Positions 23,791 to 37,000 of a DNA stretch of 64,000 nt are shown here, piece by piece. Origin of the DNA: Epiperipatus broadwayi (Eukaryota > Onychophora > Udeonychophora > Euonychophora > Peripatidae); the NCBI GenBank assembly GCA_028023455.1, contig JAQFVV010006221.1:1015001-1079000 (forward strand). The letters run 5' to 3'. Position 1 is the stretch's first letter; the number at the start of each line of letters is the position of its first letter. The notes beneath the pieces were generated by a model. It was not told where the DNA came from, made no database searches, and saw only the letters and a program-made list of their open reading frames with translations. A program made the position numbers and the translations under genes.

Positions 23791-26700
23791 TCTTTAGTAA
23801 CAAAAGTTTTTTAAAAACCTGCCAAAAAGTATGAGACAAAAATTAAGTAACATAATTAAATACTTTTATAAATTGTAATGTTGAAATGAACTACTATTAA
23901 TATTCTTCAAGTTTATCAGTCAGAAAAGCTTTTTGTGTACATAAAGAAGGGGGGGGGGAGAGAAAAGGAGAGAGGAGGGGAGAGAGAAAAACAACAGGAC
24001 AAAATAGAATCATTGAAAGAATTTGATGCAAGTTGTCTGAAAAATTGATATCATAAAAAGTTAATTTCTTCATTGGAAAATCTGAGATAAAAAATTACAA
24101 TTTTCAACAATATTAGGGATGTGTGATTTATGAAATATCACTGTTCTCATACTGCACCTACACTACTTTCAAAATCAAGTTTTGAAAAGACTATAGATTT
24201 TGACAAAACCATTCACAATATTATAAGAAATTTTATTTTAATCAATATAATTAGAACATGGAAGAAAAATCATCTGATTATGCCTTTTATGCAAAATAGC
24301 ATTGTGCATGTGATTTTAAAGAATTTTTTAAGAATGTGCTTAGAGACTGATTTATCTATGTGATTAATAATTATAGCCTAAGGGCAAATTTATTATAGAT
24401 CCTAATGAGGCATTTGAATTAGTAATAGATAAGACATCTCTGGATAAATTTACTGAATACCTGAAAAAAAGTCATGCTGAAATTAGTCAAAGTAAAATAA
24501 AAATGTCCTAAATCCAAAGCATTCAATCTATTAGCATTTGATATATTAATCAGTTTGTTTTATCATATATATAGAATCTAAACAGCAATACAAATTTTTT
24601 TAAAAAAAATAAAGCTGTTCTTAACAAAGTATAAGAATTTAATTATTCAAAAGTGTAATTATTAATAATAATGTTTTACTCACAATGCAGATGAATTCAG
24701 GATCTATAATACCAGTAATTTCCAAAAATGCTTGGTTATGGATTAATAGCAATAGAATTTTAAAACCAAATCAATATTCCCAAACCATAAAGAATTACCA
24801 AAGAAATCTAATATACCTATAAGCAGAGGCTAAAGTATAACATCAAATACTAATACCACTCTCTAGTTACTTATCATTATCACAAACAAATATGATTTCA
24901 ATGTTTAGGTTATTTTATAGTAATACCTATAAAAACTGTAGTAAATATTGGTTATTCAGATTTTGGTAGATGAAAAATATTGGCTTGCTCATATGTGTAA
25001 TGGTCTAAATTAGAAACAGATTTAGAATGTAGAATATATCAATGTTTTTATGTAGGCTGTCAGAGAATCTGCCATAATGTATATAGGATATCAGTTGTTT
25101 CAACCTGATATACTGAGTTTGAGAAGAAAAGTTATTTTTTATTATCCTTTCTTTAAATAACTAGAAATTATTGATGTATCATCTCTTAATGCAATTTAAA
25201 CAACCAAGGCCTTGAGAAAATTGTGTAAAACCAATAAAATATCTGAGCCTCTAATATTAGATAATGACATATCATTTTATATGAGGTTAGTTAAGGAATT
25301 TTTTTAACAGAAACATTAATTTTTATATTACCAGTTCATCCTGACAAAATTAGCCTTGCACAGCAAATGGTGCAAAAAAAAAAAAACCCAAAACAAAACA
25401 AAATAAGGCACTAAAGAAAATTACTTAGGAAACTGGTATATTCATCAAAGAAAAAAGGTTATTTTAGTAAACTTTATGAAATTCAACTACAAGAAAAATG
25501 TCAACAGAAATACTGATAAGTAGAAAACTGAGAGACAACCTATTAATATTAAATAAATCCAGACAAAAAGTTTCAGTGGGAAGAGAAATATCTAGGCAAC
25601 TTGACCTATGATTGAAGTTCAGTGAAAACAAAAAAATGTTTCTGCAAAAGTTGTAAAAAAATAAGACAGAGTATTCCGTTTTATAGATATGAACTTTAAA
25701 TTGGATGTTAAGAAAGAATTTTAGATAAAATAGCAGTGAAATAAACAATGAGAAAGGTTGGAAAATGAGATAAGAAATTTTCAACAAAGATATCAGTAGA
25801 AGAAGCTATTCAGAACACGTTAGTTTACTTTTCATAAGCAATTGTAATTGACGTTTAAGCACTAGGAAATGCTTACTTAGTGTGTTCAAGCACTTAAATA
25901 TCAATAACTTTCAGAATAGTTTGTTGACTGATGGTGTGTGTGTGTGTATTCTTGTATAATGATTTATGGGAAAAGTTGCAATTGAAATGGCTAGACAATT
26001 ACATAAATAGTCAACAGCAGAGTAGAATTAAAAAATGATAATTAATTAAAGCAAGGATAATTAATTTTAGTTTTTAATGGGTTGTTAAATTAACAGAGTA
26101 TAATAGTCCATGTTCAGCCAATAAATCATGATTTAGCATACATATAGAGCAATCCCTAAAAGCCAATCAGAAGACGAGTATTAAATGTGTCTTAATAATA
26201 ATCTTCTAGTCCAACAAACTGTGAAAAAGTAAACTCTAATTAAAATATTAAGATTTTGTATATTGTATAAGTTTAAGGAAATTATAATTTTTGGTTGATT
26301 TTGTAGTGACTAACCAATATACATATTTATATAAACTATTTTTATATTAAATAAGTTTAAATCTAATTTTCAGCCGAACTGTTTATAACACACGATGTTC
26401 TTCTATTAGTCAGCAACCAAAAAAGGTGAATTCTTGTTTTGAATTTAATTGATTCCATTTAAATACGCCATCATGAACCCTATGTCATATACTGAAAACA
26501 GCTACCTATAAAGTGTTTCAAAAGCAGTTATCATAAAGATTAAAAATAAATTTGGTATTAGTAAACAATGTGTTTAACATTAGTTTGCATTTCAGGTGCC
26601 TTAGTCTTTCTACGACCTGTAATAATGTTACCTCATACATCATTATGTAGAGCTGTAAAGTGTGCATACATTGAGGGGAGAGGGATAGGTATTTTCAAAC

Positions 26701-26910
26701 ATTCCACAAATATTATTGAGTCAAATATCTTGATCAAATCAATAAATCTAATATATAAATCACACATTTGCTCACAATACTTACCTCACACATACCTGAC
26801 AAAAATTAACCATGTCTATAATGTTTCTTGATTTTTTCTAAGAGTCATCCCTGAAAGAAAGTAATCTATTCAATAATATTCCACAATAATTTTTAATTAT
26901 CTTCTTAATT
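23791..26910. other. AT-rich intron DNA with a possible unidentified transposon relic
   Basis: Mostly featureless. A G-run plus GA-rich patch lies at 23948-23985. Around 24130-24515 and 25040-25340, + strand conceptual reading gives protein-like fragments (such as FMQNSIVHVILKNFL and YLKKSHAEISQSK) interrupted by stops, which might be an old transposase. I could not assign a family. The minus-strand frame 25464-25787 is composition-driven. Confidence 0.35.
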
Positions 26911-27222
26911 TAGGGGATTTGAACTCAGACTTTCAAGCCCCTTCACTATCCACACTATCTCATACTACTGATACACATGATCACATGTACAGAAAAGATA
27001 AATAATCACCAATATACATATTTCATGCTAAACCAGCACAGCCCATCCCTCTTCTATGTATTTAAGTGGATATTGTCCTATACGTGAGAAGTTAAAGTGA
27101 CTTGAGGTCAACATGGGCAGGACAACAATATTGGCATCAGCATGGGATTTGGATGAAATGTTGGAGTGGGTTGAAGCCTGCCATTAAAGTATAAGGATTT
27201 GCTATCTTAATCTAAACTGAGC
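26911..27222. repeat. R2-family repeat, composite
   Basis: 26911-27045 is a reversed R2 head (GAACTCAGACTTTCAAGCC, CTATCTCATACTACTGATAC, TAAATAATCACCAATAT). 27160-27222 is the other R2 segment in forward orientation (TTGAAGCCTGCCATTAAAGT, GCTATCTTAATCTAAACTGAGCAC, the last written here as two overlapping parts). The two parts of R2 lie in opposite orientations, so this is a rearranged copy. (TA)n follows at 27229. Confidence 0.7.
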
Positions 27223-29061
27223 ACTAATTATATATATATATATATATATTGAAGCAGTCAATCTTAGCTTAAGATTGAGCTTCATGTTTCCATCTACTAA
27301 CCTGTGTTTAAACCCTATATCCCATCCCGCTCCTTTTGTGTTATATATATATATATATATATATATGTATACATTTGAGATACGCAGCTAAATTATAAAA
27401 TTTTAACTTTTAAATTAACATTTTTATTATTATTAATTTTATGATTATTAATTCTTTTTATTAAAATATATAGATGCGGCTCAAATATATATATTATACC
27501 GAGACAAAGTCGGTATATGTAAACACACACACACTCAAGCAATGTAAAATACTCTATTTTTAGTTTCTTACAACTTATGATAAAAAATAGATATAGTTTT
27601 CTTTCCATACTTTCTAAAATACACTTGTAAAATAAAATATTAATATGTCTAATTAAATAGTTTAAGGCTTTAACATAATTTACTAAAATAATATTCTCTA
27701 AAATGAAAAAAATAATATGCCATTATAAATATCAATAAATAATTTATACTTGTATATGCCTAACTAAAAAGGGATCTTTTAAATTATAATTGTAGTAAAA
27801 GTAAAAGCTTATAGAAACGATTTTGAGAAAGATTAAATGCTCGACTTTTAGCTAATGTAAATTACATTGTTCTCGTAAGAACCACACACTATGCATCCAA
27901 GGTGTGAATGAATATAAGTTTTTAACTGAGATTGCAATATGAGATTGCCTAAACATAAGATTGCTCAAGCACATGATTGAGTAGACACGGACCCCAACGA
28001 CAACTCTAAGAACATGGAACTCTGGGAGGAGATTCGACCTCAGATAAAACCAACCCATATAAATATCAACAAAATCTAGAGAAAATATATATTTGTTAAG
28101 AGAAGCTAAATCAAATTATCAATTTTTTTTCAACTTTCTCAAAATTCAATTTAATTCAAAATACTTCTTGGCTACCTTTTCAAGATGATCGATATGAAAT
28201 TAATATTTAGAGCCGAGCATGAGGGCTAGGAAATCCTTCAGTGATTGATCGACGCTCCGCCACCAGAACATCTCCGTCGCTATGAATACTTAACAATATT
28301 ACCATCTGAAATTAGTGCTCCAACCGGTTCAATAATGTTCCGTGAAATACATGAATCATCCAGACTTATTACGCTCAACTTTAAAAGAAATGAATAACCT
28401 CATTATGGAAAACATCAGCTCCCATATTCAAACCTTCACTTAATTAGAAGCAGCGGAAGACTAAGCCAAAATCCTAGGTAAACACTTTATTTTTTTATGC
28501 TTTCATTCATCCCATACGTAAACTTTTAAAAAAGGCAATCTCATAATTAACTAACTTTGATTTTTCGTAAATTAAACTATAAACTGTTCCGTAATTCATT
28601 ATATTTAAAACTTATTATTGTAGCTTATTATTGTAATCTCAACCTTCGTAAAATCAAACACTATGCAATTCCTCAAATTTAAATCTCAGGACTTTTCAAA
28701 TATGAACTTTGACCCTAATTATTATCTTATAAGCCATAACACTTACTTTCACAATATAAGAGGAAATTTATATTTTATCATCCATATTTTATTATGTATA
28801 ATATGTTCTTTTCTGTGCGAGTGCATAAATGCGTGTGTGTGCGTGTAAATAAAACTTTTAATCAATATTGCTTTTTTTTATATTCAATAAATTTGTTCAG
28901 TATTTAAACAAGTCGAGCATTTCTCAAATCATTTCCTATAATTAAATCTTTATTCTATTTTTCGTCTTGATTATTAATAAAGTTAGCACTTATTCATATA
29001 GTTAATTATATTACTTTATATTTATCTTTCTTAAACCTTGTTGCTCTTTAAAATGTCATTT
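27223..29061. other. AT-rich intron DNA
   Basis: Contains (TA)n at 27229-27250 and 27342-27366, and a short hairpin around TCTTAGCTTAAGATTGA near 27270. No gene is recognised; the frames at 27393, 27852 and 28663 have no protein-like character. Confidence 0.55.
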
Positions 29062-29093
29062 ATAAACATCGTGCCGTAAGTCACGATGTTTAT
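29062..29093. repeat. Perfect 12-bp hairpin
   Basis: ATAAACATCGTG (29062-29073) pairs exactly with CACGATGTTTAT (29082-29093) across an 8-base loop. Function unknown. Confidence 0.8.
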
Positions 29094-29199
29094 TTATTTA
29101 TGTATTCCATAGTTAAGATAGATTTAAGAGTTGGGAGGGCCTATTATAAAATATAAATAAATGTCAATAAGTTGTAAATATAGCTGGATTAAATAATTC

Positions 29200-29634
29200 T
29201 ACCGGACGGTATGATATAGGGGGGAGACTTATAAGCTTCTAATTGTTTAGAGATATAAACGAAAACGTATTGGTCCCAAAAACCAAGACCCGGTCCAATG
29301 CTTGGATCGATCAGTTAGTTAACAGCGCTTATCCATTGGTTATCATAGCGTCTTTTACCGAATAGTATTTGAAAACAATTACATCGCACCCTGGCGACCC
29401 TATTGGTCCATGCTGGGAGTTTGAGCTTGTGGGTGGGATTAGACTTCGAAATCGTTTTGATATGACGTAAGGTGATGCGAGAAGTTAAATTGTAATTAAA
29501 TCATCATATCTGGCGCCCCCTTGTATTGATAGTGAACAGTTATCGATATAAGAAAATAAATAAAGCTTTACGCTATGTCATGTTGTTTCGGAGCTCACAA
29601 TCCCTATATGATCGGCTGAGTAGGCGGCCGGTTA
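29200..29634 (+). mobile_element. LTR-like fragment (GC-richer block ending in GGTTACA)
   Basis: This block is much richer in G and C than its surroundings. It has a tandem AATAAATAAAGC polyadenylation-like word near 29556, a CTGGCGCCCCCTTG word near 29510 and the end GGCTGAGTAGGCGGCCGG followed by TTACA. The end resembles that of the purine tract element at 12850. A matching TGTAACC start was not found, so it may be a truncated solo LTR. Confidence 0.4.
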
Positions 29635-31329
29635 CAATATATATATATATATAGGAGCAAAATACTAACAAAATATTGATTTTTGTAAATATTTTATTAT
29701 ACGCCATTTTCAAACTTTTTCCTTTTAAAGTACTTTTTTTTTTTTTTTATTAAAATGTATGTTTTATAAAAACCAAGATGGAAGATGCTACAGTTAATTG
29801 TCTAAAATTAATTAAAGATTTGGAAACACTATTGTTTTAATCTGGGGAAGGTATTTTAATTAAAGTTTTTACTTAAAATAAAATGGGATTAAGATTAAAG
29901 ATACTTTTGTTATAAACATTTTGTCAAATCTATTTCTAATCTGGAAATAGATTTGAATTTATTTTTGGACGTTATCTTACTGTTGCATCTTCAAAAACAA
30001 TCGATAAAGAAAAGTATAAAATGACTGTATTTTGAATCACTGAGGACATATTAGAGAGCTACTCCAGTGAGAACTGATTGTTAACATCGCTGTGAAACTA
30101 AAAATGATGTGGTGTAAATCCACCACCCTTCTTGACCCTGTTGGGTCATCATCTTCCACGGCCATATCATTCTGCTGCCCAAGAGTGAAGTAAAAGCCTG
30201 ACCTAAGAACTTTAATGCTAATAGAAGCTTGCTGCCACCAAAGAACTTGCATTTCAATTGGCATGCACATGTCATATTTTAAATTGAACTCTTAAAATTG
30301 CAAGGTAACTTTTCAAGCCATCACCTCAAACTAAATCGAGCCTAACTCATCTCTTAATATTTCTTCTAATATATTATTTAACTTTATTTTTGTCTTAATA
30401 TGTAATTTGCTCTTAAGTAATTTCTTTAAATTTAATTCTCTCACATATGCTCTTAACTTTCCTTAACTTTGGTGCGATCATTTATTTATAGTTATTTATT
30501 ACTTGATTTTATATATATATACTTGTATTATTAAATTGCCAATCTCAAGCAAACTGGTGAGCTTAATTTATAAATCTTTTCTGTCATTTTTAAGTAAACC
30601 TTCATGAAGCAAGTTATTAACGTCCCCTTTTAAAACATAATGCATTATTAATTAATATACTCACCAGATTGTTTTTACATCAACATTTTGTTTCTGCTTT
30701 AATATAAAAAAATTGATTTGTTTAACTCTGGATTTTCTACCCAGGGAGAATCCAGAACTCAAGCTAATTAACGCTCTGAAACTTATTTATTTTATAATTA
30801 TTTATTAAATTCTGAAAGGGTGACTTATAATTTGTTTTCTATATAACTGCTAATTTTACTTTATTTTTCATACTCTTAAAATATCAAATACAGTATTTAA
30901 ATATTCCAGTTATTATAAAAACCACGAAGGTGGGATTGAATTATTTTAAATAGCAGAAAAGGGAAGGGGGTAAATCTTAATGTTTCTTTTACTAAATAAA
31001 AACCTTCATGTATATTTTATTAAATGAAATATTCTCTCTCTATATATATTATAACTGCATAGTGTATTATTTGTCTAAGTTATAGCATTCAAATAAGGGT
31101 CATTTATTTTAAAGCAGTAAATCTTGTTCAATGTTGTTAGTGACATTTATCTGTACTGCGTTACTGAAATTCAGCCTATCTTCATGAATTATATATATAT
31201 TACATGCTTCTAATCTGATCTGGGGGTTACGACAAGATCGAACCCATAGATTTTCTTGTTATGTCCTATTCCATGGGGACTTATTCCATGTAAAATGCCT
31301 CTGGTGATGATTCCCGTAAGTTTGGCACA
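29635..31329. other. AT-rich intron DNA
   Basis: (TA)n at 29638-29653 follows the LTR-like end. The minus-strand frames at 30037-30275 (containing VEDDDPTGSRRVV) look slightly protein-like but have no recognisable family and overlap each other. A short hairpin lies at 30727-30757 (TCTGGATT/AATCCAGA). Otherwise nothing. Confidence 0.5.
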
Positions 31330-31480
31330 TGCTATGCATCACTTCTTCATATAAAAAGGCCTCTGGCATCTGGCACACACTATGCCCATCCACTTTCTTC
31401 ATAGCCTATCCACTTTCTTCATACAAAAAGGCCTGCACATTGGCAATGTCCACAGCATGCCTATCCACTTCATCTTTCAT
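31330..31480. repeat. Diverged tandem repeat
   Basis: CTTCTTCATATAAAAAGGCC, with a TGGCACACACTATGC stretch and TTTCTTCATACAAAAAGGCC, repeats at a spacing of about 65-90 bases. The + strand frame 31329-31565 simply reflects this repeat. Confidence 0.65.
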
Positions 31481-32491
31481 CCAGAAGCATGACTTTTCCT
31501 GTATTTCTTGGCCATTATGTCAGCACCGCAAACTTCTTCATATTATTATTTCTTTTGCTTCATGATCCAGTTTTAATGCTCTAATATTAAAATTTTGCTC
31601 TGCTTAAAACATATATAAATGCCAACTACTTCTATTTTTATTATTTAAATTTATTTCAGTCTTATACAATCCCACCATCGTAACTTATTTCTGTATTTAA
31701 GAGTATCTATATGCCTTGGGAAAAAATAAAGCATTCTTCTTACCAGCACTAATTAAAAGAATTTTCATTAAGTATTGTAATTATATACTCAAGTATGTTT
31801 TCAAATGTATTTTATTTATTTTCACGACCGTAATGGCATGAAAATAGTTTGTATTATATCTAATGAATCTCAGAATGCTCCCATAAGTAATAAGGTTAGT
31901 CACCACGTTTCAGAACCATAACTCAAAGCGTTGATAGCAATATTATGTAATCTTTTCTAATAATCGATTGGCATCTTAATATTGGACCCACCAAAGATAT
32001 GTGTTTATGTATAATATATTATGTAGCTAATAAAGAGCATATGAGAAATAATAGCATGAATGACACTATGTAATTATCTACCGTTTGCTCATTCACGCAC
32101 ATACTAATGTTTGCATATAATTTATAAATGTATAATAATTTGTCAGTATATTAAACTATATTTTTATTGTCTAACTTATTTGAGTAGTTTGAATTCCTCT
32201 TTTCTCCACTTCCAAATATACAGCCATGCTTATATATATTTTAGTTTAGTTATAGTTAATAGATGTCTCATTGTTTTGCTCCACTTTGCTAGTCGACCAG
32301 ATTAAAATTAATTCTCATGTGCCATCACTATTATGTTATTCATTAGGTGTTTGATCTGGGGCTTAGAGAGTGGGTTCGAATTCAGGCTGGTCCCTGACCT
32401 AAATCTCGGGCTTGACTGGGTTTGAAGTACATTTTGTGAGTTCCAGATCATGTTAGATGGATAAACATGTTTTGTCCGGTACAATATATAC
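31481..32491. other. AT-rich intron DNA, one tRNA-like B box
   Basis: At 32372-32386 GTGGGTTCGAATTCAGG matches a tRNA-type B box, perhaps from an old SINE; no A box partner was found. Otherwise nothing. Confidence 0.45.
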
Positions 32492-32662
32492 GTATGGAAG
32501 GTGGTAGTCTGGACTAACTGGTGAGTGTTGATTTAGCATGAAATACGTATATTGGTGATTATTTATCTTTTCTGCATGTGTGTGGTCATGTGTATCAATA
32601 GTATGAGATAGTGTGAATAGTGAAGGGGTTTGAAAGTCTGAATTCAAATCTCCTATATTTAC
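32492..32662 (+). repeat. R2-family repeat, forward copy
   Basis: Ordered landmarks: GGTAGTCTGGACTAACTGG, TTTAGCATGAAATACG, TATTGGTGATTATTTATC, GTGGTCATGTGTATCAATAG, TATGAGATAGTGTG, GAAAGTCTGAATTCAAATC. The last word is a weak B box, so R2 may be an old tRNA-derived retroposon. Confidence 0.75.
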
Positions 32663-34315
32663 AATTAGACTCCAGGTATAAGAGTGCCTGGTATTTCACA
32701 TCTTAATTTTTGTAATTTGTAAATATAAAAGTAATCTTAAAAATCTGATAACACAACTTCAAGAGTCCATTTATTTTAAAACGTTCCAGTAGTTTTGAAA
32801 TTAGTATAAATATATATAACTGGTATAGATATATTATTTACATATTATTTTCAAATGTAGTACTATTTAAATGCGTTTTAAATAACATTTAATGAATTAT
32901 TATTATACATAAGTATTTCATATTATTTATAACGCTGTTTTATATATCTATAAATAATATATATGTGTTGTGCTATTATTTCCCAAAAGTTAGTTTTCCT
33001 AATTCTCATAATCTAGTATTAAAATTGTTAATTAAATAACAACTATTAAGCTATTCAAATTACAAGGGTATGTGAAGGTTTATTTATATTTTTACATTCC
33101 TTTTTTCAGCAGGTATATGTTATAAAACAGATTCAGTACAGTAACCTTCAATTCTGATTTTATAATATCACAAAATAGAAAATAACAGAACAACTAGTTA
33201 CTAGTATTTGTCTAAAAAGAAAAATAATAATAATGAAGTTTGAAAAAAAATGAGAAAGACAAGGAAAAGAAAAAGAAGAATAAAACAAGAAAGAAGAAGA
33301 AGAAAGCTAACAAAACCACAATAATAGCAACAATAACTCCAATAACAACTTAAAGAGTTTCTAAAATAGAGATTAAAGACATTTGCATTACACAGATAGA
33401 AAGGAGAATGTAAAAAACGAGATAAATTGCCAATAATACAGATAAATGAGAACAAGCACCATGCATAATGGAAATAAAGATGCATATATACTCAAGAGTT
33501 TTAACATAATATTTAATAAAGAAAATTACTCTCAATTCAGTATTTATCATATCAGAAATATGTTATAACTTTTGTATATAACAAACCACACATTTATAAA
33601 ATTAAATTTAGTTTAATCACGAAGTGATATAAAAAGTTAGAAAGGAGATTTAATTTTTAAATCTGATTTAACCTGAGAATTAGAGTGATATGTTTTCATT
33701 CTTTTTTTAGCTGTTGAATGAATAGATAGTAGAAAACTAATATTGTTTTTGAAGAGTATAATTTTTTTCTCTTATAAATAATATTATCATGTTATAATAA
33801 ATATAGAAATAGTTGTATTATTTTTTTATTTTATTTTGCATCGTTAAAACAAGAATGGAAATTAAATTTAAGACCATTAATGAAAGGTTGAACTTCTCCT
33901 AAGAAGTACATACAAATGTCATCCAAGAATCTCATCACAATTCTTTCAAATGCCAGATTAGAAAATAATTTATTGCCAACAGAAAAATTGTCACTATTAT
34001 TAAACTTCCATTCCACATGATGAAGTTATATGTAAAATTTGTTAAAGTCAGACAGTTGAAAGCTTATATAGCAATGTAATAGCACTGATCAACAGAAACT
34101 ATTTGAATAATGTGCTATCCAAAGCTACTCATCATAGAAACTATCCAACCAATTTTCAGTCAACTGGTAAATAACAAAGTCAAAGAAGTTGACATTTTAT
34201 ATGTTTTATATACTTAAATATTAATGGTAATCTCTAAGAAATATTTTCAAATAAACATATTATTAACAATCCAGATTGTTACAGATTTTAATAATGTATT
34301 CATTTCACAATGATG
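32663..34315. other. AT-rich intron DNA
   Basis: A purine-rich patch at 33225-33310 (GAAAGACAAGGAAAAG, GAAGAAGAAG) explains the overlapping minus-strand frames there. Nothing else recognised. Confidence 0.55.
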
Positions 34316-34376
34316 TTCATTTTGTTGCTGCTGCTGCTGCTACTACTATTACTACTACTACTACTACTACTACTAC

Positions 34377-34433
<57 letters not shown>

Positions 34434-34495
34434 CATATCATCATATCATCATCATCATCATCATTATTAACCATTATCATCATCTTCATTATTAT
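34316..34495. repeat. Compound trinucleotide microsatellite
   Basis: (TGC)n then (TAC)n then (TAT)n then (CAT)n in sequence, a graded microsatellite. The long I and L runs in all frames are not protein. Confidence 0.97.
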
Positions 34496-34667
34496 TACAT
34501 GGCATGTTAATTTTAGTTGTAAAAATGTACGTTAAAAATCAAAGCATAGAGAATTTGATTATGAATTTCAGAATTGATTAGGAATTAATCAAAACATAAA
34601 AAAATAATATAATAACTACTTGTTTTTAAAATTATTTTGCTGAACTTAATTTAATTTTATTTGCTCT

Positions 34668-34905
34668 GGTCACATAGTACCATTAATGTATTGGCCAACT
34701 ATAAACTAAATGTCTAAAGAAATAATAAATAAAATGAAATGTAGTGCATGGACATTAAAATATATCACTTTTGTATCAACCAGGATCATCATCATCTGGA
34801 TGTCCATAACACTAAACATAAACCCCTACTCCATATAACTATCATGCATAAATGTATCTCAGGAAACAAGAACTCTATAAACTATTGCTGTGAGCAAGAG
34901 ATAAA
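34668..34905 (+). repeat. Dispersed repeat R3, copy 1
   Basis: Shares TAATGTATT, ACTATAAACT, AATGTAGTGCA, CAACCAGGAT, ATCTGGATG/ATTGGATGCC and an ATATAACTATCATGCA stretch with 43259-43500 in the same order. No coding frame. Confidence 0.7.
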
Positions 34906-35060
34906 TAAATAAATAAAGCAGCTTATTATAAATCACTTCAAATAATTCCTAGGTTTTACCCCATTATACATAAATCGTTTTATTGGGATCATTTAAAAAA
35001 ATCTTATAACCTTATGCTATCATAAAATAAAGTCACACACACTGCAATTTATAAAACAGG

Positions 35061-35231
35061 ACCACTCACAGATTTAATGCTCCTCACTGTTGAAATCCAC
35101 AAGCTAGAAACTAGTCTGGGGATAATGGATAAGTAGGCACTAAATAGAGATTTTATGGACAAACCTTTTTGCATCCATTGATTACTCTGGCTTATACTGA
35201 GTGGCACTATGGTATGGAATATTTTGCCTGT
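35061..35231 (+). mobile_element. R1 retroposon, nearly complete, with 11-bp target duplication
   Basis: Flanked by TATAAAACAGG at 35050-35060 and again at 35232-35242. The body runs from ACCACTCACAG through TCCTCACTGTTGAAATCC, CTAGAAACTAGTCTGGGG and a GATTACTCTGG word to the end TTTTGCCTGTT. There is no poly(A) tail, unlike usual SINEs. In this copy the CTGATGA of other copies reads CTGTTGA. Confidence 0.9.
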
Positions 35232-35242
35232 TATAAAACAGG

Positions 35243-37000
35243 TATTGAATAGAATAAAGGAATTAAGTTAAAAATATATTTTTAAAACAATTATCTAATA
35301 ACTAATTGGTTAACAATAAAAAAATAACACAATAGTATAAAATTTTAAACATTTCATAAAAAAAATATATTTTCATCAACATTATATTAATGAATCAGTT
35401 GATTTCTATTCGTAAATTAACTTTTAATTCATTAAGTTATTTCTTTAAAATAACTAAGAGTTTGGAAAAACAACATTTTCAAAATCAAAGATAATCTTTA
35501 ATTTAACTTAATCAACCTTTTATTAATTTTTAGGAGGGAAAATGGATGAAAAGAGAAAAACATGTTTTAAAAAATTAAATTTAAATTTAAAAAAAATTAA
35601 ATTTTCAAAAAAAAACCCCTCATAATTTTAAGAGAAAATCAAAGGGATAAAACAATGTTTCACAATTAGAAAACATTAATAAAAATATTTAAAATTATCA
35701 ATTCTTACAAAAACAAAAATCTTTTTTACTGTTAATATAAATACAGTGGGCACACAAAAATACCTTTAATCATGATTTGGTTCTTCTGAGGACTCCTTTA
35801 CAATTATAATTACCAATTAAAATTTCTTCTTGAAGGCTTCTATACATGAACATGATTAATTTGTCTTTTTCCTGGTATGCATGTATTTCCAAGTTAAAAA
35901 ATAACACGTTTTTTCCATTTCTTTTTATTAAAATTTCCAGGCACAACTAACATATACAGAGACTCTTGCTCTTGGTTTTAGATAAGGTTGCATATTACTT
36001 TAAGGAGTAACTTTTCTACATTTTTTTACAGTGAAGGCGGGTTATATGGAGGAAGATGATGTCTAGATTTTAGTTGAATTTGGCACATGGTTTTCATTGT
36101 AGAAAGCATTTTTATGACTAAACTCATAGTATGCCAAAACCTTGATTTAAAACTTCTATGAAATAGCTTGCTTAAGATTCCTATTGTGTTATGCAACAGC
36201 CTGGTAAGGTCTTCTGCTTCTTGATCAATTGGATTAAAACTTGATTGCTCTCTCTTCAGCAGTTAAGTTAGCTATATTGACAGTATGTGTTTTAGTTTTA
36301 CTTACCTTTTGACACTGAATGTTGGCCAGCAATGTATTATTTGTTGCAAATGCATAAAAAGTCATAGGTAACTTAGTTACATAATACTCATTGAATAAAT
36401 ATTTATGTATTTATCTTTTTCAAAATAAATACAAAAAACTTGCATGCCATCTTAAATTTATACAAATGAAATACGTATTTTTGTTAATATAATATTAGAA
36501 ATTATTATTTATATCAGGATTAATCAAGATTAGAATACTAAAATAAAATGTTACTTGTTCATTATTATTATTATTCTCCTAATAATTCTTAACAAATCAT
36601 TCATGATGGCATAATGAATGTTACACAAGTTCATTTAAATCTCTTAAAGATCACATTATTAAAATCATAAAGTTAATAATGAAAACAAGTATAAGATAGC
36701 TATTCCTGTTTTTTTTTTTTTTATGTCATAATGGATTGAGCCCACAGTGCTAAACCAGCTAAGGAATCCTCATACACACATAATTTATATGTTAGTTGGA
36801 ATGAACATATTGCAAGAAATTCCAAGAGTTTGTAAAAGATCTAGAAAGAAACCCCATGTGGAATGGATTAAATAAGGAAGTATACTAGGATGTGAAGAAG
36901 AGAGGCTAGAAATCTAAGAAGATGGATTAAACTTGGAAAGACTTTCATCTTGCTGTGGATTGGTAATGGTTAAAAATGATTATATATATATAACACCAGT
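35243..37000. other. AT-rich intron DNA
   Basis: A-rich and T-rich runs, nothing recognised. Confidence 0.6.

Noticed and set aside
23948-23985. G-run and GA patch as a possible G-quadruplex regulator
   Set aside because: A single G-run followed by GA repeats in intron DNA; no four-tract arrangement.
24130-24363. 77-residue + strand frame as a possible gene or transposase
   Set aside because: No recognisable motif, and the flanking continuation is broken by stops; too weak to call.
30037-30275. Overlapping minus-strand frames with VEDDDPTGSRR
   Set aside because: Slightly protein-like but short, no family, no splice context, and two frames overlap equally well.
34276-34510. Two + strand frames with long I and L runs
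   Set aside because: They are translations of a trinucleotide microsatellite.
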